Source of the DNA: Pyrus communis
Taxonomy: Eukaryota; Streptophyta; Magnoliopsida; Rosales; Rosaceae
Assembly (NCBI RefSeq): GCF_963583255.1
Contig: NC_084817.1
Span: 15,568,121-15,632,120, forward strand
Direction of reading: 5' to 3'
Length of the DNA stretch: 64,000 nucleotides
The notes under the pieces were generated by a model. The model searched no databases. It saw only the letters and a list, made by a program, of their open reading frames with translations, and was not told where the DNA came from. Shown here in pieces: positions 34,897-45,800 of the stretch; position 1 is the first letter of the stretch, and each line of letters opens with the position of its first letter. Made by a program: the position numbers and the translations under genes.

Positions 34897-36819
34897 TGAT
34901 AGGAGCATATTCATGCGACTTAAATGGCTTGTTCTCGTACATTTACGTTATGTTTCTTTAGTTATTTTAGTTCTTTATGCTTCTTTTGTGTGTTTTCAGG
35001 TTCTAAAGGCTTAGGGAGCAAGAAAGTGCATTTTGAGGCCATTTGGAGCATTTTTTGGGCATGGATTGGATAGCTTATCCATGGAGCCAAAGTTTGGACG
35101 AATTTGAAGGCCTTATTTTCACTTTGGACATAAAACAAAGGGCCTAGCCCATTCTCTCTTATTCTATCCCTTATAGCCATGCAAAGAACCATCCATTCCA
35201 TCAAAAACAATCCATCAATTCACATGCAAAACCACCATTAACATACATGCACCCAAACAAAGCCAACCTAGCTAACCCTACATGCATTATTTATTAGCAT
35301 CTTTACAAGACATTATCATTGCATAACATTCCACTTCCACCTCTTTCCAACCTAATTCACATGCATATCAACCCTACATACATTAATTAGTCATTCTTTT
35401 CATATTACACTCAAATGCATTCACATGCATTTCAAGAAGCAAAACAACATTGTGCCGTGAGCTTCCCTTGCATTTTCAGCTTTCCTCCTTGCATTCACAT
35501 GCATAACCAACCTAGTGTCACTCCCATTCATTCCCTTTAATTATTTAGCCATTATCATACATTTATTCTCCCATAAACAACCCAACAATGCCGTGAGTTC
35601 CCACTCCCATTTCCAGCTTTCCATAACTTTTCCTAGTTGTTTTATTACATACATTCCCCCTTCATTATTCCAAACACATGCACCCATAATCATTCATCCC
35701 CTCCTAGCTGCAATATTCCCTCTTTTGTTCCCCCATTTCACCTATAAATAAGCATCCAACACTCCTCAAAATTCATTCACTCTTCCATACACATTTTCAG
35801 TTACAAACACTCCCATTTTCTGTGCAGTTTTTCTCCTTCATTGCAGCCACTATCCAACCACTTCCCATCCCTCCAAAACACTTCACATAACCCCCCTTTA
35901 GCTAGGGGGTGATTTGAAACTATGTTTATATTTGCAATATGAATTGATTAACTTTCGTTGGAATTTCATAAGTTGTGGATTCAATTCGTTTAACTGTTTG
36001 ATTGATAACTTATTTATGTATGTTCATTGAGATTGCAAGCTTAATTTTCATGCATGAATATGACGCTAGAATATAAGTGAGTTTCACCTAAACGTTACGA
36101 ACTTATATTCACAAGTAGTGGAGGTTGCTCATAAACAATCGCGTTAAACGAATTCTTGGCATAAGTTTCATGCGTATTCCATAGTAACGAATGCCTCGTC
36201 GATGTTTATGATTTCCGTTGAACTTAATGATCTTTGTTGAATGTCTCTATCATGCGTATTCCATAGTTAGGGACTTTGATTAAGAATAATTTGGTTGTAA
36301 TGCGTATTCCATTCAATCCAACGAATCTAGGGAAATCTGAAAGTTAATTTAAGCGAACCTAATTAACTTGGAGCATTGAGTTTCATAATTTATCGAAAGA
36401 CCAACTGAGAATCAATCTTGTATGCAAGTGTAACATGTATGGAGATGAACCCCTTAGCTAGCATTCATCCATAAACTTCATATTTACATTCTGTCTAGTT
36501 TATTAACTTGTTTCGTTATTTCAATTTTCGTAAAAACCTCAATCCCCCTTTTGCTTTAATGTTCATTTTAGTTAGAATTCAATTTAGTTTGTGTTTTTAA
36601 AGCATTTTGAGTTTTTGGTTTGTCTTAGTATTTTAAATTTTAATTTTGCATTCTTTGAGTCTAGTTTAGTGTTTTAAACTTTATTTTACGTTTTTGAGTC
36701 AGTTTCCAAGAGATTTGCAATCCCTCCTAATCCCCGGTCCAGAACGATCCCTACTTGCACTTATACTACAAATCGTCAAAAAGAGGGTTTAATTTGTGTG
36801 TTTAATTATTTTCGCATCA
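34897..36819 (+). repeat. 5' LTR of the LARD-like element
   Basis: 1923 bp, matching 40949-42871 base for base where I compared them, including the two ORF-containing stretches. A plus-strand TATAAATA lies at 35743-35750. Confidence 0.94.
35743..35750 (+). promoter_or_regulatory. TATA box of the LARD 5' LTR
   Basis: TATAAATA in CACCTATAAATAAGCATCC, followed by a leader rich in C and T. The orientation agrees with the PBS. The copy in the other LTR is at 41795-41802. Confidence 0.65.
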
Positions 36820-36824
36820 AATTT

Positions 36825-36891
36825 TGGCGCCGTTGCCGGGGATCGAACCCGGGTCACCCGCGTGACAGGTGGGAATACTTGCCACTATACT
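36825..36891 (-). other. Extended primer binding site: antisense copy of most of tRNA-Asp(GUC)
   Basis: The PBS TGGCGCCGTTGCCGGGGA (36825-36842) continues without a break into the complement of the rest of tRNA-Asp. Read on the minus strand, 67 nt match plant tRNA-Asp from about position 9 to the CCA end, including the D loop, the anticodon loop CTGTCAC with GTC, and GGGTTCGATCCC of the T arm, with two mismatches to the sequence as I recall it. The first eight tRNA bases are missing, so the acceptor stem cannot form. The CCA, absent from plant nuclear tRNA genes, shows that a mature tRNA was the template. The likely origin is reverse transcription reading past the usual stop at methylated A58. 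Confidence 0.85.
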
Positions 36892-36984
36892 TTCGAAGGG
36901 GTGTTTATTCTGGAGTTCATTTTGGAGCACACAGGTAAGCCGCCTCCCCGAATTTCAATTTTCTTTTATACTAACATGTGGTTA

Positions 36985-37075
36985 ATGATTCAGGCACCCA
37001 ATCTGGAATTTAAACTATTACCGGATCATTTCAAGTATCACCGCCCATTCAAAGATAAATTCCATGCCGTTTGAT
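36985..37075 (+). pseudogene. Possible gypsy pol remnant in the LARD
   Basis: The plus frame reads APNLEFKLLPDHFKY, similar to the short conserved stretch (LELKPLPxHLKY) that precedes RT in gypsy polyproteins with tRNA-Asp primers. Only about 20 codons are recognisable before a stop at 37072-37074. It suggests the LARD arose by deletion of gag-pol from such an element. Confidence 0.4.
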
Positions 37076-37083
37076 TTTATTTA

Positions 37084-37086
<3 letters not shown>

Positions 37087-37133
<47 letters not shown>

Positions 37134-37136
37134 AAA
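37087..37136 (+). repeat. Long A tract inside the LARD
   Basis: More than 30 adenines, then interrupted A/G repeats. It follows TTTATTTATGT and may be an old poly(A) or slippage product. Confidence 0.8.
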
Positions 37137-37169
37137 GAAAGATACTAAACATGGAGAAAAGGTGGAGCT

Positions 37170-37841
37170 TCACAAAGGTTGTTTGCGTGAAGCCCCACTA
37201 CGAGGCGCAGAAGCGGAAGGCGCAGAAGCGGGAGGCATAGAAGCGGGAGGCATCGGAGCGGAAGCCATCGGAGCGGGAGGCATCGGAGCTAGAGCATTCC
37301 AGGCCTCAATACTTGGCCAAGCGCTGGATGACCCAGGAAAAAGGTGCCTCTGGAGATAAGACGCAAGCCTTTGACGGTCACTGTGAATTCGACCCTCAGA
37401 TTCTTGCAGCTCATCAAGCTTCCTTTTCATCCCCGACGAATAGTTATTTGCAAGCACATGCAAACTTCTATTCTCGTACTTAAGCTGCTGGATCTCTTGC
37501 TTAAGTCTTTCCACCTCTGCCATCAACGATTCCACCTGGCGGGACCGAGCAAGCAGGCGTAGGCCCATGTTGGACACAGAGCTCGCACACTGAACACTAA
37601 GTGCGAGGGACTCTTGAACGGCCAACTCATCGGACCGTCCTGACAGCAGCCTACTATCCTTCGGAGTGAGGAGATTCTTAGCTACTATTGTAGCTGTTGT
37701 GGCGTCCTGCATCACAGAGTCTTCACCTGAAAGAGGACCGTTAGAAGATAAAAAAGAAGGGCGCCATACATTACCTTGACGGGGCGCAACCGGATCGCTG
37801 CTGAGACTCAAATCTAAGCTAAGGTTCGATGAGTTTGCCAT
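37170..37841 (-). CDS. Antisense coiled-coil ORF of the LARD-like element
   Basis: A 223-aa open frame on the strand opposite to the element's transcription. Residues 1-60 are rich in Ser and Leu (DLSLSSDPVAPRQGNVW). Residues about 95-165 form a leucine-heptad coiled coil (VESLMAEVERLKQEIQQLK and on to ESEGRIHSDRQRLASYL). The C-terminus is a Pro/Ala/Met-rich repeat (variants of APMPPAS). No enzyme motif. A TTTTATAGAG string about 125 bp upstream on the minus strand could be its TATA box. I recognise no named family, and expression is unknown. It is probably a captured gene or an accessory ORF of the family. Confidence 0.6.
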   Translation of the reverse strand: MANSSNLSLDLSLSSDPVAPRQGNVWRPSFLSSNGPLSGEDSVMQDATTATIVAKNLLTPKDSRLLSGRSDELAVQESLALSVQCASSVSNMGLRLLARSRQVESLMAEVERLKQEIQQLKYENRSLHVLANNYSSGMKRKLDELQESEGRIHSDRQRLASYLQRHLFPGSSSAWPSIEAWNALAPMPPAPMASAPMPPASMPPASAPSASAPRSGASRKQPL

Positions 37842-39260
37842 TTTCTTTCAAAAGTGTTCAAAGAGAAAGAGTGGATGGAGTTAAATTTCGAAGGGCCGGA
37901 GACAATTTTCAAGAATGGGAGTTCTTCAGAGTGTGTATGTTGGCGGTGATCGATAACTCTATAAAAAGCCAAGGCGACGCGTCCACCGATTCAAAGAGCC
38001 GGATTTTCCGGCGTAAGTTAGGCGACGCGTTCTCGGCTTTTCAGAAGACGCATTCAACTTTGTCAAAAGATTTCTGACAAAGCTGAAAACACGTGGAGGC
38101 CATCATCGCAACTACACATCTTTAGCCGACAAGCGCAAAGTTCGGCGACGCTTTCTCTGCTTTTCAGAAAACGCGTGCAGCTTTGTCAAAAGGAGCCGCA
38201 TCTGCACTACCACGTGTCGTTCAGAAAGCGAAGGGGCGTCGTTCAGAAATCGAAGGGGCGCCTGCTCAGAAATCGAAGAGGCGAATTCAAAGATCGAAGA
38301 GGCGCCACTATTTCAAAAAGCCGGAGTTGCGGGATCAAAACGTTTGTCGACAAAGGTAAAAAGTACCACCACTTGCTATTATCTCTATATATGTCGACCT
38401 TCGTCTTTTATGGCAGGGCAAACCTGAAGAAAATGCCCAACTCTCTCTCACCTCTGAGGGCGCACTCCCAGCAAAGCCTTTCGAAATACTCAATTCTTTC
38501 TTCTTCCCCAAAGATGATACCAGATGCCTGGAGTACATATGACCCAGGAGGAAGCAGCACAACAAATACATGTGCTGATTCATTCACCGCTTCTTCAAAA
38601 GCAAAGGTATCTCATATCATCAAGGTCAAAAGCAAAAGTATCTCATATCATGCTCTTTCCCTGTCTGTTTCTTTGTCCTTGTTCTTACTCGCATGGCAAA
38701 GTAAAAGAAGCAATCAGCCGGCACTTGGAGTCAGTCTTCCGATCTGAAGCCAACTGCCTGGAATCTATTCCTGATTGCTTACCTAGCGTTGCTCTCGAGT
38801 AGTCATCTTCAACGGAGCAAGTAAGGCAAGTGAAAATGATACATTGAAGCATGTGGAGACAAGCAACAACTGCATATGCTGAGCTATCCTCTAACCCTCT
38901 TCAATACGAATTGGAAAGATTGAACAAAGAAACAGATAAAAGGAGGAAGCTCAGACCAAGCTCAGACCTTCAGGGGAGACCCAAAAGAATCCTGCTGCCC
39001 AGTTCAAGAAGTAGCACAAAGGAAAATCAACAATGGGCGGCAACCAGTTCGAGAGTAAGCCTGTGGAATCATCAAGATCAAGCCTCAATGCAATTACCAA
39101 GGAGAAGATGGAATTTACACTCTATAACCAGATTTGCGTCTCTAAACTCTTCTCTTTGTTAATTACATTCTGCCATGTTTAGTATGTTTAAGTGCTTTTT
39201 GTGTATTTACTTATGCTTTGTGTGAATCTATGCTTAAAACATTGAGGACAATGTTTGATT
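37842..39260. other. LARD internal region with short direct repeats
   Basis: No recognised protein. Two copies of a unit containing GGCGACGCGTTCTCGGCTTT (near 38021 and 38132) and four short copies of an AAATCGAAGGGGCGC-like unit (38215-38310) are present. A 190-codon plus ORF (38175-38747) has no recognisable domain. Confidence 0.6.
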
Positions 39261-40948
39261 TAAGTGTGGGGGGGGGGGGTAACTAATGTTGCTAATGCAA
39301 ATTCGTGGGATTTTATCACCCATAACTTCAAATGTTGTTCCTTGCTGTTTTAAGGTGTTTTTAAATTGTTTTAGAGTGTTTTAGTATGTTTTGTTTTTAT
39401 AACTCCGAAAATCACATAAAAATTTGAAAAAAAAATGTTTTGAAAAACCTAAAAAGAGTGTTTTGAGTCGTTTTTGTGTGTTTGTGTCTTAGGGTACCTT
39501 CCAACACAATAATGAGGATTTGGTTTGTAATTGCATGACTGTTAAAAAGAGTTATTAACATAGAGAAAAGTTTGATTTACTCTTGGTATATGCTTGGTTA
39601 TGGTTATAATGTATGACTTCACATGCAATCATAAAAGAAAAAAAATTCGTTTTTGTAACATGCTTGAAGGAAGGAACTCAAACAAACGCTACAACCCTGA
39701 GAGACTTGAGCCTATAACGTTCTTTGGAGAGTATAATCTGTGATTTCTTTGTTTTCTAAAGTTGTTGTATGATCTCATTATTCCTTGCTTGGTTGCTACT
39801 TAGAATGCAATTGTATCATGATAGATCTAAATGCTAGAACTTATATCCGTTTCATTCAAAGCATGACATTGAATTGCATAACATATATCAAGATGAAGTT
39901 GTGTAGTTGCCACCATAGCCAAATAGCCTTACTTCCCATATTTCGTATATATTAGTTTTAACCCCGTTGAGCCTCGTTTAGCCTATTTTCTTTGCTAACC
40001 ACTTCACCCCTTACCGAGCCTAGTGTAGGACAGTCCACACCCTTGTTCTTAAATGATAGTGAGCATGACTTAAATGAATTCCTTTTGAGTACATTATGAA
40101 AGAAAATGAGTGTGGGGGAGAATGTTTTGTTCTTAAGCGTTTATGTATGTTTTGAGAGTCAAAAGAAAAGAAAAAAAAAAAAAAAATTGTGAAAAACATA
40201 TGAAAAAGAAAAACAGAAAAGAAAAGAAAGAAAGAAAGAAAAAAGAGCTTGTTCTCCCTTTTTGTTCAAAAGTTGAGTTTTCGTTCTAAAGGGAATTCTA
40301 AGTGCCTAATTCAATACTTTGCTCACTATTGCTTTAAGAACGTTTGTGTACTCTACCTTTCTTTGTTAGCCAAACACTTTTTAGCCCCGTTACACCCCTT
40401 TGACTTCTATCTTGATCGTTATGTGTTTAATAATGTGGAGTTTGGAATTGATATGAGCTTATGGAATCACTGGTTCTCATTCTAAGTAGTAGCATTCCAT
40501 TCATGAGATCATACCTAAACATGCTTATTAACTCCAGAAATTGCTCTCTTTATGATACATATATGTGAGTGTTCGTTTTCATGTTTACATCAATCTTCTC
40601 ACATATGACTAGATTAGGGTGTGTAGTTAGAAATTCTGAGTGAAAATCGAGTGCATATCTTGTAAGGAATTGAGCAAATTCTCTAAGGCATGTTACTACA
40701 TTCAAAACATGGTTTTAAATGCTTAATTGTGAACTAGTATATGGTGACTATGATTAAGAATGTACTTAAGTGTGAAGATGACTAAAAATCTGTGAGAATG
40801 ATGATTTTTAACATGTCATGTGCATTGGAAATCCCTAAGACGGTTGTTGGAAGGTTTAGGTTGTGTTTTACGTGTTTAGTGTCGTTTTGTTTATTTGTTT
40901 TTATTCTGTTTTGCTCGAGGACTAGCAAAAGCTAAGTGTGGGGGTATT
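39261..40948 (+). other. LARD 3' internal region with repeated polypurine motifs
   Basis: AAGTGTGGGGG-type motifs occur at 39262 (with 12 G), about 40110 and 40934, the last being the functional polypurine tract next to the 3' LTR. Between them the sequence is AT-rich with an A/G run (40163-40245). No protein recognised. Confidence 0.65.
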
Positions 40949-42871
40949 TGATAGGAGCATATTCATGCGACTTAAATGGCTTGTTCTCGTACATTTACGT
41001 TATGTTTCTTTAGTTATTTTAGTTCTTTATGCTTCTTTTGTGTGTTTTCAGGTTCTAAAGGCTTAGGGAGCAAGAAAGTGCATTTTGAGGCCATTTGGAG
41101 CATTTTTTGGGCATGGATTGGATAGCTTATCCATGGAGCCAAAGTTTGGACGAATTTGAAGGCCTTATTTTCACTTTGGACATAAAACAAAGGGCCTAGC
41201 CCATTCTCTCTTATTCTATCCCTTATAGCCATGCAAAGAACCATCCATTCCATCAAAAACAATCCATCAATTCACATGCAAAACCACCATTAACATACAT
41301 GCACCCAAACAAAGCCAACCTAGCTAACCCTACATGCATTATTTATTAGCATCTTTACAAGACATTATCATTGCATAACATTCCACTTCCACCTCTTTCC
41401 AACCTAATTCACATGCATATCAACCCTACATACATTAATTAGTCATTCTTTTCATATTACACTCAAATGCATTCACATGCATTTCAAGAAGCAAAACAAC
41501 ATTGTGCCGTGAGCTTCCCTTGCATTTTCAGCTTTCCTCCTTGCATTCACATGCATAACCAACCTAGTGTCACTCCCATTCATTCCCTTTAATTATTTAG
41601 CCATTATCATACATTTATTCTCCCATAAACAACCCAACAATGCCGTGAGTTCCCACTCCCATTTCCAGCTTTCCATAACTTTTCCTAGTTGTTTTATTAC
41701 ATACATTCCCCCTTCATTATTCCAAACACATGCACCCATAATCATTCATCCCCTCCTAGCTGCAATATTCCCTCTTTTGTTCCCCCATTTCACCTATAAA
41801 TAAGCATCCAACACTCCTCAAAATTCATTCACTCTTCCATACACATTTTCAGTTACAAACACTCCCATTTTCTGTGCAGTTTTTCTCCTTCATTGCAGCC
41901 ACTATCCAACCACTTCCCATCCCTCCAAAACACTTCACATAACCCCCCTTTAGCTAGGGGGTGATTTGAAACTATGTTTATATTTGCAATATGAATTGAT
42001 TAACTTTCGTTGGAATTTCATAAGTTGTGGATTCAATTCGTTTAACTGTTTGATTGATAACTTATTTATGTATGTTCATTGAGATTGCAAGCTTAATTTT
42101 CATGCATGAATATGACGCTAGAATATAAGTGAGTTTCACCTAAACGTTACGAACTTATATTCACAAGTAGTGGAGGTTGCTCATAAACAATCGCGTTAAA
42201 CGAATTCTTGGCATAAGTTTCATGCGTATTCCATAGTAACGAATGCCTCGTCGATGTTTATGATTTCCGTTGAACTTAATGATCTTTGTTGAATGTCTCT
42301 ATCATGCGTATTCCATAGTTAGGGACTTTGATTAAGAATAATTTGGTTGTAATGCGTATTCCATTCAATCCAACGAATCTAGGGAAATCTGAAAGTTAAT
42401 TTAAGCGAACCTAATTAACTTGGAGCATTGAGTTTCATAATTTATCGAAAGACCAACTGAGAATCAATCTTGTATGCAAGTGTAACATGTATGGAGATGA
42501 ACCCCTTAGCTAGCATTCATCCATAAACTTCATATTTACATTCTGTCTAGTTTATTAACTTGTTTCGTTATTTCAATTTTCGTAAAAACCTCAATCCCCC
42601 TTTTGCTTTAATGTTCATTTTAGTTAGAATTCAATTTAGTTTGTGTTTTTAAAGCATTTTGAGTTTTTGGTTTGTCTTAGTATTTTAAATTTTAATTTTG
42701 CATTCTTTGAGTCTAGTTTAGTGTTTTAAACTTTATTTTACGTTTTTGAGTCAGTTTCCAAGAGATTTGCAATCCCTCCTAATCCCCGGTCCAGAACGAT
42801 CCCTACTTGCACTTATACTACAAATCGTCAAAAAGAGGGTTTAATTTGTGTGTTTAATTATTTTCGCATCA
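40949..42871 (+). repeat. 3' LTR of the LARD-like element
   Basis: 1923 bp, apparently identical to 34897-36819. It is followed by the ATTGG duplication and the resumed chromovirus LTR unit. Confidence 0.94.
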
Positions 42872-45800
42872 ATTGGTTGAGAAGATATTTAAAGTGATGG
42901 TGTCTGATTGGGTGCTAAAAGTGAGGGGATAGTTTGATCGGTGGGGAGGAAATTGAGGGAAAAATTATTGATTGGTTGGTAACTGAAATGGGGAATCGGG
43001 ACAGATTTTTAAAGAAAAGAAGAGATAGGGTTTTCAGATTACATGAAATTTGTACCGTTATCAAGAACAGTGTTTCTAACACTGATAATTTAGCACACAC
43101 GTGTGTACATTTCTACCCTCTGTTAACGTACATTAACGAAATGCAACTTTTTCGTTACAAGTTTTATTCGAGCATAACTCACGTCCACATACTCGTAACA
43201 TCGTGTGGTTTTGCTGGATTGTGGAAAAAGTGCCCAGTTTCTGGAAAATTTTAAAAGTTGCATAACTTCTTTATTTCTCAACCATTTTTGGCGAACTTTA
43301 TATGGAAATGAAGCTCTTGAGGAGAAGAACAAGATTATACCTTTCAAAAGCCTAAAAGTGGATTGAAAATGGCCTAAAGAAGCCTTGCAAGTCTCGGCCG
43401 AAAACTCGACTTCTTGAAACCGTGCTTCTCGACGTTGTCTTCACTCCAAACTTAGCCTAGGGACTGCAAGGAGTTATGTAGAAGCTTCCCCACGTCCTAA
43501 AACCTTCTAACTCGACTTAAAACTTTTCGGAGTGAAACCCACCGAGTCGGACCTTCCCAGTTGGCGAGTCAAAACTCAACCACTTCAAGATCGATTTGTA
43601 CGGTTGGGTTCGTGAGGATGAGAGGATCATGATGGTAGTATTTTTATGTTCGATCTATGAGTGTTTGATGAAGGTCCTTGTAGTTGTAGTGAATAGGGAG
43701 GTACGAGTGAGAGAGAGAGAGAGAGGAAGAAGATGAGAGAGAAAGACTGATAGCTTCTCTGATTGGTTGAGAAGATATTTGAAGTGATGGTGTATGATTG
43801 GGTGCTAAAAGTGAGGGGAGAGTTTGATTGGTGGGGAGGAAATTGGGGGAAAAATTATTGATTGGTCGGTGACTGGAATGGGGAATCGAGACAGATTTTT
43901 AAAGAAAAGAAGATATAGGATTTTCAGATTACATGAAATTTGTACCCATATCAAGAACAGTGTTTCTAACACTGATAATTTAGCACACACGTGTGTACAT
44001 TTCTACCCTCTGTTAACGTACTTTAACGAAATGCAACTTTTTCGTTACAAGTTCTATTCGAGCCTAACTCACATCCACATACTCGTAACACAGTCTGGTT
44101 TTGCCGGATTGTGGAAAAAGTGGCCAGTTTCTGGAAAATTTTAAAAGTTGCATAACTTCTTTATTTCTCAACCATTTTTGGCGAACTTTATATGGAAATG
44201 AAGCTCTTGAGCAGAAGAACAAGATTATACCTTTCAAAAGCCTAAAAGTGGATGGAAAATGGCCTAAAGAAGCCTTGCAAGTCTCGGCCTAAAGCTCGAC
44301 TTCTTGAAACCGTGCTTCTCGACGTTGTCATCACTCCAAACTTAGCCTAGGGACTGCAGGGAGGTGTGTAGAAGCTTCCCCACATCCTAAAACCTTGTAA
44401 ACCAGCTTGAAACTTTTCGGAGCAAAACCCACTGAGTCGGACCTTCCGAGTTGGTGAGTCAAAACTCAACCACTTCAAGATCGATTTGTACGGTTGGGTT
44501 CGTGACGATGAGAGGATCACGATCGTGGTATTTTTATGTTCGATCTATGAGTGTTTGATGAAGGTCCTTGTAGTTGTAGAGAATAGGGAAGTACGGGTGA
44601 GAGACAAAGAGATAGGAAGAAGATGAGAAAGAAAAACTGATAGCTTCTCTGATTGGTTGAGAAGATATTTAAAGTGATGGTGTCTGGTTAGGTGCTAAAA
44701 GTGAAGGGAGAGTTTGATTGGTGGGGAAGAAATTGAGGGAAAAATTATTGATTGGTTGGTAACTGAAATGGGGAATCGGGACAGATTTTTAAAGAAAAGA
44801 AGAGATAGGGTTTTCAGATTACATGAAATCTGTACCCTTATCAAGAACAGTGTTTCTAACACTGATAATTTAGCACACACGTGTGTACATTTCTACCCTC
44901 TGTTAACGTACTTTAACGAAATGCAACTTTTTCATTACAAGTTCTATTCGAGCATAACTCACGCCCATATACTCGTAACGCCGTCTGGTTTTGCCAGATT
45001 GTGAAAAAAGTGGCCAATTTCTGGAAAATTTTAAAAGTTGCATAACTTCTTTATTTCTTAACCATTTTTGGCCAACTTTATATGGAAATGAAGCTCTTGA
45101 GGAGAAGAACAAGATTATACCTTTCAAAAGCCTGAATGTGGATGGAAAATGGCCTAAAGAAGCCTTGCAAGTCTCGGCCTAAAACCCGACTTCGTGAAAC
45201 CGTGCTTCTCGACGTTGTCTTCACTCCAAACTTAGCCTAGGGACTGCAAGTAGTTGTTTAGAAGCTTCCCCACGTCCTAAAACCTTGTAACTCGACTTGA
45301 AACTTTTCAGAGCAAAACCCACCGAGTCGGACCCTCCGAGTTGGCGAGTCAAAACTCAACCACTTCAAGATCGATTTGTACGATTGGGTTCGTGAGGATG
45401 AGAGGATCACGATGGTGGTATTTTTATGTTCGATCTATGAGTGTTTGATGAAGGTCCTTGTAGTTGTAGAGAATAGGGAGGTACAGGTGTGAGAAAGAGA
45501 GATAAGAAGAAGATGAGAGAGAAAGACTGATAGCTTGTCTGATTGGTTGAGAAGATATTTAAAGTGATGGTGTATGATCGGGTGCTAAAAGTGAGGGGTG
45601 AGTTTGATTGGTGGGGTGGAAATTGAGGGAAAAATTATTGATTGGTTGGTGACTGAAATGGGGAATCGGGACAGATTTTTAAAGAAAAGAAGAGATAGGA
45701 TTTTCAGATTACATGAAATTTGTACCCTTATCAAGAACAGTGTTTCTAACACTGATAACTTAGCACACACGTGTGTACATTTCTACCCTCTATTAACGTA

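Larger units (their letters stand above)
34897..42871 (+). mobile_element. Very young non-autonomous LTR retrotransposon (LARD-like)
   Basis: A 7975-bp element with two 1923-bp LTRs (34897-36819 and 40949-42871; TGATAGGAGC to TTCGCATCA) that show no difference in my comparison, and a perfect ATTGG duplication (34892-34896 and 42872-42876). The plus orientation follows from the PBS at the left and a polypurine tract (AAGTGTGGGGGTATT) before the right LTR. The 4.1-kb internal region has no gag, RT or integrase. It holds an antisense tRNA-Asp copy, a stretch resembling a pol remnant, a long A tract and an antisense coiled-coil ORF. It must be moved by proteins of another element. Long LTRs plus a non-coding internal region fit the LARD definition. 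Confidence 0.93.

Noticed and set aside
36825..36897. Functional tRNA-Asp gene on the minus strand
   Set aside because: The first eight bases do not match tRNA-Asp, so no acceptor stem forms, and the CCA is encoded, unlike plant nuclear tRNA genes. Its position directly after the LTR fits a primer copy.
38175..38747. 190-codon plus-strand ORF in the LARD
   Set aside because: No domain, and it crosses short tandem repeats; coding potential is not supported.
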